Below are positions 1 to 7,371 of a DNA stretch of 41,378 bases, one piece after another. The notes beneath the pieces are model-generated. The model was not told the origin of the DNA, ran no database searches, and was given only the letters and a program-made list of their open reading frames with translations. The position numbers were made by a program, and so were the translations under genes. This DNA is from Flavobacteriaceae bacterium. GTDB lineage: Bacteria; Bacteroidota; Bacteroidia; Flavobacteriales; Flavobacteriaceae. The DNA lies in contig JAGKWW010000027.1 of the NCBI GenBank assembly GCA_021151665.1, positions 1 to 41,378 of the forward strand, given 5' to 3'. Numbering within the stretch: position 1 is the stretch's first letter; each line of letters begins with the position of its first letter.

Positions 1-79
1 GATGTTGCTGTGCGGCCAGCTGTTCGATAAGTTTGGTATAAGGCTGGAATTTGTTTCCGGCATTTCTTCTTTTAGTCAT
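1..79 (-). CDS. Partial hypothetical protein, N-terminus only
   Basis: An open frame reads from an ATG at 79-77 off the left edge of the window without a stop, giving 26 codons. The visible N-terminus begins MTKRRNAGNKFQPY and is basic, with no signal peptide. I do not recognise the family from so short a piece. The start lies 36 bases beyond a terminator for the upstream gene on the same strand, so it is probably transcribed on its own. It could be a chance frame, but the ATG followed by a basic start looks real. Confidence 0.45.
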   Translation of the reverse strand, partial: MTKRRNAGNKFQPYTKLIEQLAAQQH

Positions 80-114
80 GGCAGGGTAATGGTTAAGCTT
101 TTATTTTTTAGTTG

Positions 115-139
115 AAAAAGCCGGCATTTTTCAGCCGGC
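115..139 (-). terminator. Rho-independent terminator of the YtxH-like gene
   Basis: Read on the minus strand, a 6-bp GC stem (GCCGGC at 139-134 with GCCGGC at 125-120) closes an 8-base loop and is followed at once by TTTTT (119-115). It lies 42 bases after the stop codon at 182-184. Confidence 0.8.
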
Positions 140-181
140 CTGCCGTTGTGTTATTTCAGGAATAGTGTTGTATTGTGTGTA

Positions 182-442
182 CTAGGCTTTCGCTGTCTTG
201 CTCACCCAGTCGTTAGCGCGGTCCATTGCTGTATTCACTGCATCTTTAGCACCGCTGTTTTTTAGTTCTTTGCCTGCTTTGCGTTTCAGTTCGTTCAGTT
301 TTCCTTTAAAGTTATCCTTTGCATCGGCAACTGAATTTTCAAACTGGCGCTTTTTTGATCTTTTACGTGAAACAATCACTCCTGCTACTGCCAGGGCCGC
401 TGCTCCTGCTGCAATGCCCAGTATCAATTTTTTGTTGTTCAT
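182..442 (-). CDS. Small YtxH-like single-pass membrane protein
   Basis: This 86-residue protein has one hydrophobic, Gly/Ala-rich segment at about residues 5-24. A basic patch (SRKRSKKRQ) follows at 25-33, then a charged helical tail rich in Lys, Ala and Asp. This build matches YtxH-type small membrane proteins, a group often linked to general stress in other bacteria; that role is family knowledge and is not shown here. The basic residues after the segment suggest that the tail lies in the cytoplasm. It is monocistronic: a terminator follows at 115-139 and a 356-base gap separates its start from the divergent glnA. The start MNNKK is the only sensible ATG. Confidence 0.7.
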   Translation of the reverse strand: MNNKKLILGIAAGAAALAVAGVIVSRKRSKKRQFENSVADAKDNFKGKLNELKRKAGKELKNSGAKDAVNTAMDRANDWVSKTAKA

Positions 443-704
443 GGTATAAATATATGTGTGGGTTTAAATCTTAGGCTAAAATATATAATCCTCAGGCTAT
501 CGGCAATTTGATTAAATTATATTTAACACCATTAACAATCAGTTGTGATTTTTATGATGAACTTAACGTGTGTAGGAATTTTTTTGAAAATAATGTAATC
601 CGGTGGGAATTTCAGACTAACTTTTTTAAATCTCTTCACCGGCTGCGGTTACTGGTATTCTGAAGGGGGTTTCGTTGTGATATTCTTTTTATATGTGTAT
701 TTCA

Positions 705-722
705 CCCCTAAAAAAATAGGGG
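705..722. promoter_or_regulatory. Perfect dyad, candidate operator of glnA
   Basis: CCCCTA at 705-710 and TAGGGG at 717-722 form a perfect inverted repeat around six A residues. It sits 8 bases upstream of the candidate -33 element of glnA, where an activator or repressor could act. There is no T-run, so a terminator is unlikely. Control by nitrogen status is an inference from the neighbouring gene. Confidence 0.5.
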
Positions 723-730
723 GTCGATAA

Positions 731-757
731 TTGTAAATAAGAAATTCTATATATTTG
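731..757 (+). promoter_or_regulatory. Candidate glnA promoter (Bacteroidota type)
   Basis: TTG at 731-733 and TATATTTG at 750-757, separated by 16 bases, fit the Bacteroidota pattern TTG-N(16-23)-TAnnTTTG. The predicted transcript would start near 763, about 36 bases before the glnA ATG. Confidence 0.6.
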
Positions 758-798
758 CAATGTTTTTAGTATATCAATAACTTAAAAAAACAACATCC

Positions 799-2988
799 AT
801 GTCAACATTTCGTTTTCAGGCATTAAAAGAAACGGCTAACAGAAAGCCCGTTAAAGTAGAAGAGCTCGATAAAAAGTCGGCTATCTTCGGAAGTAATGTG
901 TTCAACGATAAGGCGATGCGCCAGTTCTTAACTTCGGAAGCCTACCAGGCTGTTCGGAACGCGGTGCAGCATGGAACTAAAATAGACCGCAAGCTTGCCG
1001 AATATATCGCCATGGGTATGAAAGAGTGGGCACTTTCTAAAGGTGTTACGCACTATACCCACTGGTTTCAGCCACTTACGGGAACTACTGCCGAAAAGCA
1101 TGATGCATTCTTTGAAACTTCATTTGACGGTAGCGACCCGGTAGAAAAATTCGGCGGAAGCCAGCTTGTACAACAGGAGCCGGACGCGTCAAGTTTCCCT
1201 AACGGAGGTATACGCAATACCTTCGAAGCACGTGGCTATACGGCGTGGGATCCTACGTCGCCGGCGTTTATCTATGGTACAACGCTTTGCATCCCTACCG
1301 TATTTGTATCTTATACAGGAGAAGCGCTTGATTATAAGACTCCGTTGCTAAGGGCGCTTGCGGCTGTAGACGAGGCAGCTACCGACGTATGCCGCTATTT
1401 CGATAAAAATGTGAAGAAAGTAACTGCAACCCTTGGATGGGAGCAGGAATATTTCCTTGTAGATTCAGCACTGGCTGCATCAAGGCCGGACATTATGATT
1501 ACAGGCCGCACGCTTTTGGGCCATGCTTCTGCCAAAGGGCAGCAGCTGGAAGACCACTATTTCGGCTCGATCCCAACGCGTGTACTTAACTATATGCGTG
1601 ACCTTGAAAATGAGTGTATGCTTTTGGGCATCCCGGTAAAGACACGCCACAACGAGGTAGCGCCCAACCAGTTTGAGTTGGCGCCTATCTTTGAAGAAGC
1701 CAACCTTGCAGTAGACCATAATTCATTGTTGATGGATGTGATGCAGAAGGTTGCCGAGCGCCACGACTTTAAAGTGCTGATGCACGAAAAGCCCTTCCAG
1801 GGAGTAAACGGTTCGGGCAAGCACAATAACTGGTCTTTGGCTACAGATACAGGCGTGAACCTGCTTAGCCCAAGCAAAACCCCGATGAGCAACCTGCAGT
1901 TCCTTACCTTCTTTATTAATACCATCAAGGCGGTATACCGCTACGAGGAACTTCTAAGGGCGTCTATAGCATCTGCCAGTAATGACCACAGGCTGGGTGC
2001 CAACGAGGCGCCGCCCGCTATTATTTCGGTATTCATTGGTCAGCAGCTTACAAGGGTATTGGAAGAGCTGGAGAGCGTTTCTAAAGGGAAACTTTCGCCG
2101 GAAGAAAAAACCGACCTTAAGCTAAACGTAGTGGGCAAGCTTCCGGATGTTATGCTGGACAACACCGATAGAAACCGCACCTCGCCATTTGCATTTACGG
2201 GCAATAAATTTGAGTTCCGTGCCGTAGGGTCAAGCGCCAACTGTGCCAATGCGATGACTATATTGAATGCGATCGTGGCCAAGCAGCTTCGCGACTTTAA
2301 AAAGGAGGCCGATGCGCTTATCGAAGAAAAAGGCATGAAGAAAGATGATGCTATCTTTAACATCCTTCGCGAATATATCAAGGAAACCAAGAACATCCTG
2401 TTTGAAGGCGACGGCTACAGCGAGGCGTGGGAAGTAGAAGCTGGAAAACGCGGACTCAGCAACCACAAAACAACACCACGCGCACTTAAGGCAAAAGTAT
2501 CTAAGGCTGCGCTAGACCTGTTTGAAGAGCTTAGCGTAATGAACCATGTAGAGGCAGAAGCCCGATACGAAATAGAGCTTGAAGAATACACCAAGAAGAT
2601 ACAGATAGAAGGCCGCGTGCTGGGTGATATTGCCCGCAACCACGTAATTCCTACTGCTATCCGTTACCAGAATATCCTCATTGAAAACGTGAAAGGCCTT
2701 AAGGAGATCTTTGGCAGCGAGTTTGAAACTGTAGGCAAAGAGCAAATCGCGCTTATCCGCGAAATATCGGGCCACATCGCTGGTATCAATACCAATGTTG
2801 AAGCCATGGTAGAAGAGCGCAAAAAAGCGAATGCCCTGACTAATGCAGAAGAAATGGCTGCCGCATATTGCGACGCCGTAAAACCTTACTTTGACGTGAT
2901 CAGGAACCATTGCGATAAGCTTGAAATGCTTATTGACGATGAGATATGGACACTTACCAAATACCGTGAATTATTATTTACCAAGTAA
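799..2988 (+). CDS. glnA: Glutamine synthetase, type III
   Basis: The 729-residue length is typical of type III glutamine synthetase (GSIII, about 700-730 residues), which is much longer than types I and II. The enzyme makes glutamine from glutamate, ammonia and ATP in the cytoplasm, and GSIII is the usual form in Bacteroidota. Visible signatures are NEVAPNQFELAP near residues 285-296, NGSGKHNNWSL near 337-347 (the catalytic glycine-rich loop) and NRTSPFAFTGNKFEFRA near 459-475 (nucleotide and glutamate site). The start MSTFRFQALKET is the first in-frame ATG and lies about 36 bases after the predicted transcription start. The gene stands alone, with a promoter and dyad upstream and a strong terminator downstream, so it is probably regulated separately, most likely by nitrogen supply (inference). 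Confidence 0.97.
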   Translation: MSTFRFQALKETANRKPVKVEELDKKSAIFGSNVFNDKAMRQFLTSEAYQAVRNAVQHGTKIDRKLAEYIAMGMKEWALSKGVTHYTHWFQPLTGTTAEKHDAFFETSFDGSDPVEKFGGSQLVQQEPDASSFPNGGIRNTFEARGYTAWDPTSPAFIYGTTLCIPTVFVSYTGEALDYKTPLLRALAAVDEAATDVCRYFDKNVKKVTATLGWEQEYFLVDSALAASRPDIMITGRTLLGHASAKGQQLEDHYFGSIPTRVLNYMRDLENECMLLGIPVKTRHNEVAPNQFELAPIFEEANLAVDHNSLLMDVMQKVAERHDFKVLMHEKPFQGVNGSGKHNNWSLATDTGVNLLSPSKTPMSNLQFLTFFINTIKAVYRYEELLRASIASASNDHRLGANEAPPAIISVFIGQQLTRVLEELESVSKGKLSPEEKTDLKLNVVGKLPDVMLDNTDRNRTSPFAFTGNKFEFRAVGSSANCANAMTILNAIVAKQLRDFKKEADALIEEKGMKKDDAIFNILREYIKETKNILFEGDGYSEAWEVEAGKRGLSNHKTTPRALKAKVSKAALDLFEELSVMNHVEAEARYEIELEEYTKKIQIEGRVLGDIARNHVIPTAIRYQNILIENVKGLKEIFGSEFETVGKEQIALIREISGHIAGINTNVEAMVEERKKANALTNAEEMAAAYCDAVKPYFDVIRNHCDKLEMLIDDEIWTLTKYRELLFTK

Positions 2989-3006
2989 ATAGTCTTAAAC
3001 AGAGCG

Positions 3007-3036
3007 AAAGCCTGCCGTACTACCGGCAGGCTTTTT
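3007..3036 (+). terminator. Rho-independent terminator of glnA
   Basis: An 11-bp stem (AAAGCCTGCCG at 3007-3017 with CGGCAGGCTTT at 3024-3034) with a 6-base loop runs into a TTTTT tract. It begins 18 bases after the glnA stop. Confidence 0.9.
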
Positions 3037-3085
3037 GCGTTATTACAGCATTATGCGTACATTCGTTTTTAAACAACCGACAATT

Positions 3086-3967
3086 ATGAAAAAGCTACTG
3101 GCGTTACTGCTCGTATTTATTCCGGCCCTGCTGTCGGCGCAGGAGAAGTTTTCTGTTTTTTTTGACAGCAATAAATATGAGCTCAATAAAGCAGAAGCCC
3201 AGAAGCTGACCAATTGGGCTATCGCTAATAAAGATTCCCGGATACTTGCGATAAACGGCTATACGGATGAAGACGGTTCCATCGGACTGAACGATACGCT
3301 GGCGCAACGGAGGGTGACCACGGTTTTTTCAGCCGTAAAAGATATGGTTTCTACGCGTTCTGATTTTAAAACACGCAGTTTCGGGAAGCTGCACAAGCAG
3401 TCGCCCATAAAAGCGGAGAACCGCAAGGTTACGATTTACTTCCTACAGCAGAAGGACCGCCATCTCGAGAATGAAGTCCTGGGTATCAACGATGCACCGA
3501 AGGCTGCTCCAAAACCCGTAAACTATCCTGAAAAGATATTTATACGAAATCCGAAAGGCGAAACCGAGGAACTTAAGCTCGACGTCGCGTTTATGAAAGC
3601 GGTGGGCGAAGCCAAGCCTGGCGAAAAGCTTGCCATCAAGAACCTGAACTTCTACGAGAACACCTATGGCATACTGCCCGAGTCGCGCCCTAAACTGTAT
3701 GAGCTACTGGAAATAATGAAGCTGCATCCGGGCCTTAAGATCAAGCTTTTGGGCCATATCTGCTGCATGCAGGGAGACCCCCGCAAGCTATCTTATGATC
3801 GTGCCAAGGCGGTAATGATGTTCCTTCACCTTAACGGTATTGAGAAAAGCAGGCTTTCCTTTGAAGGGCTCGGCACCACACAGCCAATATATACCATCCC
3901 CGAAAAAAATGAAGAAGAGCGCGCCGCCAACCGCAGGGTAGAGGTGTTAGTGATGGAGAATAATTAA
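3086..3967 (+). CDS. OmpA-family protein with two OmpA-like regions
   Basis: I use the ATG at 3086 (MKKLLALLLVF), which opens a clear signal peptide ending near residue 19 (LLSAQ). The upstream in-frame ATGs would put a non-signal extension in front of it. The mature 274-residue protein has two OmpA-C-like regions. The first is at about 22-110 (FDSNKYELNKAEAQKL, NGYTDEDGS). The second, at about 175-290, ends in the typical RAANRRVEVLV. Domains of this fold bind peptidoglycan in the periplasm. There is no N-terminal barrel, so this is a soluble or peripheral periplasmic protein rather than classical OmpA. The second region has CC (HICCMQGD) where most family members have a D/N-rich loop, so binding there may differ. 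Its start lies only 50 bases after the glnA terminator. Confidence 0.8.
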   Translation: MKKLLALLLVFIPALLSAQEKFSVFFDSNKYELNKAEAQKLTNWAIANKDSRILAINGYTDEDGSIGLNDTLAQRRVTTVFSAVKDMVSTRSDFKTRSFGKLHKQSPIKAENRKVTIYFLQQKDRHLENEVLGINDAPKAAPKPVNYPEKIFIRNPKGETEELKLDVAFMKAVGEAKPGEKLAIKNLNFYENTYGILPESRPKLYELLEIMKLHPGLKIKLLGHICCMQGDPRKLSYDRAKAVMMFLHLNGIEKSRLSFEGLGTTQPIYTIPEKNEEERAANRRVEVLVMENN

Positions 3968-4068
3968 TGTAGCAATTTTTCAATTCTTAAATATAGCAAT
4001 TCCTGGACCGGTCGGTATGCGTTACTCTTTTGAATTGACACATTGCTACATTAGTGAATTGGTTCATT
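3966..4068. repeat. Cluster of ATTGnTnCATT repeats with an inverted repeat
   Basis: Between the convergent OmpA-like and SIMPL genes, a 21-base arm at 3966-3986 is mirrored at 4032-4052 with only two mismatches. The arms carry the 11-mer ATTGnTnCATT or its complement. Units lie at 3966-3976 (complement), 3990-4000 (complement, one change), 4042-4052 and 4058-4068. The last two are separated by five bases, and the last overlaps the SIMPL stop codon. The hairpin could also slow transcription from both sides. Confidence 0.6.
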
Positions 4069-4789
4069 CAATAGCTGTCTCCATAGATACCCTCACAGTA
4101 TAGTCGAGCAACTGCCCGCTTGAGGCAACCGTACGCACTTCGATTGCTTTGCGGAACGACTGTATCTGGTACGCATCTTCGGTAGTGTCGCCAGCAGTAG
4201 CGGGAGACGAATTGGTGCTTATCTTAAGGATTTTTCCGGTTGTTACCCCTGCGGCTTTTGCCAGGCGTTTTGTAGTTTCCCTTGCATCGGCTACGGCAAT
4301 CTCCTGCGCCTGCTTAATAAATTCGGCACCTTGGGTATTGAAGTACGAAACACGCTCAATCTCATAGATACGAGTCTTCATTACTTCTTCAGTAAAGTCA
4401 TTCAGGCGCTTCAGGTTGTTCAGCGTGAAGATGATCTTCTGTGCCGACTCAAATCCTACAAATACTTCTTTCTTTTGCTGCGCGCTCCATCGCATCTGCT
4501 TGTCTGTAGAGATAAGGCTAACTTTGATGGCTGTGGTATCCGTTGCATATTTGCGTACCACGGCCAGCACCTGCCGGGTAGCCGCCTCATTTTCGGCAAT
4601 CGCTTCTTTAAGCGTGGGCTTGGTGAACTTTAGTGCAAGCGTGATATTCGCTGCGTTGGGAAATGCGGAAACGGTGCCAACACCATCGACGTCGATCTTC
4701 GGGGCGGCGCTGGCGTTAACGGTTTGGGCAAAGACGGAGTAACTGCAAAGCATGAGCAATACTGCAGTAATGATAAAACGTAGTTTCAT
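4064..4789 (-). CDS. SIMPL-domain (DUF541) periplasmic protein
   Basis: The chosen start, MKLRFIITAVLLML at 4789, gives a signal peptide cleaved after about residue 21 (SVFAQ). Further upstream ATGs only add a non-signal leader. The 241-residue protein has the SIMPL (DUF541) pattern: an early VDGVGTVSAFPNAANI segment, a central region with repeated conserved Thr and Asp (near KYATDTTAIKVS) and a C-terminal RTVASSGQLLDYTVRVSMETAIE-like end. Family members are periplasmic or envelope proteins, some linked to oxidative-stress tolerance; the molecular function is unknown. The gene lies alone between two convergent or divergent neighbours and is flanked on both sides by ATTGnTnCATT repeats. Confidence 0.85.
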   Translation of the reverse strand: MKLRFIITAVLLMLCSYSVFAQTVNASAAPKIDVDGVGTVSAFPNAANITLALKFTKPTLKEAIAENEAATRQVLAVVRKYATDTTAIKVSLISTDKQMRWSAQQKKEVFVGFESAQKIIFTLNNLKRLNDFTEEVMKTRIYEIERVSYFNTQGAEFIKQAQEIAVADARETTKRLAKAAGVTTGKILKISTNSSPATAGDTTEDAYQIQSFRKAIEVRTVASSGQLLDYTVRVSMETAIE

Positions 4790-4891
4790 AAGGTTATAGG
4801 TTGGTTGTAAAGCTCTAACGTATTTGAATTGAATGATAGTATACGGATGCATCATCCATTCTCAAATTTTCATTCTTCAAATTCAGAATCA

Positions 4892-4918
4892 ATTGTTCCA
4901 TTGAATAATTGCTCCATT
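4892..4918. repeat. Pair of ATTGnTnCATT units upstream of purM
   Basis: ATTGTTCCATT (4892-4902) and ATTGCTCCATT (4908-4918) are separated by five bases, the same spacing as the pair at 4042-4068 on the other side of the SIMPL gene. The second unit contains the TTG used as the purM -33 element. Confidence 0.6.
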
Positions 4919-4939
4919 TTCACATTAGTCCTATCTTTG
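4909..4939 (+). promoter_or_regulatory. purM promoter
   Basis: TTG at 4909-4911, a 20-base spacer and TATCTTTG at 4932-4939 match TTG-N(17-23)-TAnnTTTG exactly. The start of transcription should be near 4945, leaving a leader of about 20 bases before the ATG at 4966. Confidence 0.75.
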
Positions 4940-4965
4940 AACCACAACAACACAAACTACACTAC

Positions 4966-6144
4966 ATGAGTTCTGATACCAGTAAGCGCTACAGCCTCAG
5001 GGGCGTATCGGCCGAGAAGGAAGACGTGCACAACGCCATCAAAAACATCGATAAGGGCCTGTTCCCAAAAGCATTTTGTAAAATTGTTCCCGATCATCTT
5101 ACCGGCGATCCTGACTACTGCCTGATTATGCACGCCGACGGTGCGGGCACCAAATCGTCCCTTGCCTATATGTACTGGAAAGAAACGGGCGACGTGTCGG
5201 TATGGAAAGGTATCGCACAGGATGCCCTCATCATGAATATAGACGACCTGCTATGCGTAGGTGCTGTAGACAACATTATGCTTTCGAGCACTATCGGGCG
5301 TAATAAGAACCTGGTGCCTGGTGAAGTCATTTCTGCCATCATCAACGGAACTGAAGAGCTCATTTCAGAACTGAAGAATTTTGGCGTAACTATCCATTCT
5401 ACCGGTGGTGAAACAGCTGATGTTGGCGACCTTGTGCGAACTATAATTGTCGACTCCACTGTTACCGCGCGAATAAAGCGCAGCGATGTAATAGATAACG
5501 CTAACATCCGTCCCGGCGATGTTATTGTAGGCCTTGCTTCCTTCGGGCAGGCAACCTACGAAAAACAATACAACGGTGGTATGGGCTCTAACGGGCTTAC
5601 GTCGGCACGCCACGATGTATTCGGTAAATACCTCGCAAAGAAATATCCGGAAAGTTATGATGCGGCGGTTCCGGAAGAACTCGTTTATTCAGGAGATGTC
5701 AACCTTACCGATGCAGTAGAGGGCAGCCCGCTGGATGCCGGCAAACTCGTGCTTTCCCCTACGCGCACGTATGCGCCCGTTATTAAAAAAATACTTGAAA
5801 AGTATTCTTCTACAGAGATACACGGAATGGTGCATTGCAGTGGTGGTGCACAAACTAAGGTGCTGCATTTTGTAGAGGGCGTCCACGTGATAAAAGATAA
5901 CCTGTTTCCCGTGCCGCCGCTATTCAGGCTTATACAGGAGCAAAGCAGTACCGGCTGGAAAGAAATGTACCAGGTGTTCAATTGCGGCCACCGCATGGAG
6001 CTCTATGTTCCGAAAGGAATTGCCGATGATATTATCGCGATATCAAAGTCGTTTAGCATTGATGCTCAGATAGTAGGTAGGGTAGAAGCAGCCGATACAA
6101 AGAAACTCACGATAACAAGCGAATACGGAACCTTTGAATATTAG
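4966..6144 (+). CDS. purM: Phosphoribosylformylglycinamidine cyclo-ligase (AIR synthase)
   Basis: PurM closes FGAM to aminoimidazole ribotide with ATP, the fifth step of purine synthesis, in the cytoplasm. The 392-residue protein shows the AIR-synthase ATP site DGAGTKSS near residues 58-65, the glycine-rich STGGETADVGD near 145-155 and the C-terminal FNCGHRMELYVP. It is longer than the E. coli enzyme (345 residues), as is usual for the Bacteroidota form. I chose the ATG at 4966 (MSSDTSKRYSLRG) because it follows a perfect promoter; any earlier start would lie upstream of the -7 box. It leads a small operon, with the next gene starting one base after its stop. guaA, further along the window, serves the same nucleotide pathway. 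Confidence 0.92.
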   Translation: MSSDTSKRYSLRGVSAEKEDVHNAIKNIDKGLFPKAFCKIVPDHLTGDPDYCLIMHADGAGTKSSLAYMYWKETGDVSVWKGIAQDALIMNIDDLLCVGAVDNIMLSSTIGRNKNLVPGEVISAIINGTEELISELKNFGVTIHSTGGETADVGDLVRTIIVDSTVTARIKRSDVIDNANIRPGDVIVGLASFGQATYEKQYNGGMGSNGLTSARHDVFGKYLAKKYPESYDAAVPEELVYSGDVNLTDAVEGSPLDAGKLVLSPTRTYAPVIKKILEKYSSTEIHGMVHCSGGAQTKVLHFVEGVHVIKDNLFPVPPLFRLIQEQSSTGWKEMYQVFNCGHRMELYVPKGIADDIIAISKSFSIDAQIVGRVEAADTKKLTITSEYGTFEY

Positions 6145-6145
6145 T

Positions 6146-6883
6146 ATGCAGCAAGGTAAAGGCAAACGGACATTCCTTAACGCCCAGTGGCGAAAGCTCA
6201 TCATGGCCAATTATGCGGTTGATCCTGAGGTGCTGAAACCTTACGTACCTTTTGAAACCGAGCTCGATACTTGGAATGGCACTTGCTACGTAAGCCTTGT
6301 CGGTTTTATGTTTGTTGATACCCGTATGCTGAAGATGCGCATACCGTTCCACATAAATTTTGAAGAGATTAACCTGCGCTTTTATGTGAAGTATAAGGAT
6401 ACTGATGAATACAAGCGCGGTGTGGTATTTATTAAAGAGATCGTGCCAAGGCCTGCGCTTACTTTTGTAGCGAACACGCTCTACAACGAGAACTACGAGA
6501 CAATGAAAACACGGCATTCCTGGACGAAGTCTGAGGATGCCCTGACGGTGGAATACGGCTGGAGGAAGGGCGAATGGAATACCCTGAAAGTTACGGCAGG
6601 TGCTAACCCGACCGATATCGCCGAAGGCAGCGAAGAAGAGTTTATCACCGAGCATTTTTGGGGCTACACGAAAATCAATGACAGGGTAACCTCAGAATAC
6701 GAAGTTGCCCATCCAAGATGGCAGATATACCCCGTTAGGGAATATGTGGTGGATGTGGATTTTGAGAAGGTATACGGAAAGGATTTTGCTTTCCTTACCG
6801 GGGCAGAGCCTTTATCTGTTTACCTGGCGGAAGGCTCAGAGATCGTAGTTAAACAGGGAAGAAAACTAAAGATAAAGAAATGA
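6146..6883 (+). CDS. YqjF-like DUF2071 protein
   Basis: The 245-residue protein starts with RTFLNAQWRKLIMANYAVDPE, followed by LKPYVPFETELDTWNG and YVSLVGFMF. This is the characteristic opening of the YqjF/DUF2071 family, whose fold resembles acetoacetate decarboxylase. The biochemical role of the family is not established. Later matching segments are INLRFYVKY and PRPALTFVANTLYNENY. No signal peptide or membrane segment is visible. The ATG lies one base after the purM stop, and an in-frame TTG at 6134 inside purM is a less likely start. Its stop overlaps the next ATG, so the three genes are probably co-transcribed and translationally coupled. Association with purM may be only positional. Confidence 0.8.
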   Translation: MQQGKGKRTFLNAQWRKLIMANYAVDPEVLKPYVPFETELDTWNGTCYVSLVGFMFVDTRMLKMRIPFHINFEEINLRFYVKYKDTDEYKRGVVFIKEIVPRPALTFVANTLYNENYETMKTRHSWTKSEDALTVEYGWRKGEWNTLKVTAGANPTDIAEGSEEEFITEHFWGYTKINDRVTSEYEVAHPRWQIYPVREYVVDVDFEKVYGKDFAFLTGAEPLSVYLAEGSEIVVKQGRKLKIKK

Positions 6884-7308
6884 AAATACAATTAAAGTCG
6901 GGCGTAGATAAGCTCCTGTTTGGGATGAAGGAAAAGGACGTGAAAACGATTTATGGCGAACCGGACAGAACCTACAAAGACGAAGACAAAAATATTATCT
7001 ACGTATACAATGCCCCGAAGCTGCGGCTTACATTCTATGCCGATGAAGACTTCAGGCTTGGATATATCATCGCATCGCATACAACGCTGGAATTGTTCGG
7101 CAATCCGGTGATCGGTATGCCGTGGACAGACCTTGAGAAAATTTCTTCTGTAAAGAAGTTCGAAAAAGAAACGATAGACACGATCGAGAACTATTTCAAC
7201 GAAGACAACTGGGTTTTATTCCAGGTAGAATTTGGTGAAGTAACAAAAGTAGAAGTCGGCGCCATTATCAACAGCAAAGACGAATTCGACTGGAAGTTTA
7301 AAGGTTAG
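6880..7308 (+). CDS. Hypothetical 142-residue protein
   Basis: The start overlaps the previous stop as ATGA, so translation is probably coupled. The protein is acidic and soluble, with no signal or membrane segment. Its first part, GVDKLLFGMKEKDVKTIYGEPD, has the G-M-x-x-x-x-V-x-x-x-Y/L-G-x-P pattern of short beta-hairpin proteins of the BamE/SmpA-like kind, and a similar phrase recurs (GNPVIGMPWTDLEK). That is a resemblance only; I do not recognise the family and propose no function. It is the last gene of the purM operon and is followed by a hairpin terminator. Confidence 0.7.
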   Translation: MKIQLKSGVDKLLFGMKEKDVKTIYGEPDRTYKDEDKNIIYVYNAPKLRLTFYADEDFRLGYIIASHTTLELFGNPVIGMPWTDLEKISSVKKFEKETIDTIENYFNEDNWVLFQVEFGEVTKVEVGAIINSKDEFDWKFKG

Positions 7309-7320
7309 ATAAATACTAAC

Positions 7321-7351
7321 AAAAAAGGACATCAATGTGATGTCCTTTTTT
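7321..7351. terminator. Bidirectional terminator
   Basis: GGACATC (7327-7333) pairs with GATGTCC (7339-7345) around a 5-base loop. Six A residues precede the stem and six T residues follow it, so it can end transcripts from both the purM operon (plus) and the PPIase operon (minus), whose stop lies at 7372. Confidence 0.85.
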
Positions 7352-7371
7352 GTTTATATCTGTGGCAGTAA

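Larger units (their letters stand above)
443..798. other. Non-coding divergent region upstream of glnA
   Basis: This 356-base AT-rich gap separates the start of the YtxH-like gene (minus) from glnA (plus). I find no convincing ORF or structured RNA in it. It holds the dyad at 705-722 and a candidate glnA promoter at 731-757, both near the glnA end. On the minus strand there is only a weak -7-like TATATTTT for the small membrane protein. The middle part, about 520-650, shows nothing I can name. Confidence 0.7.
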
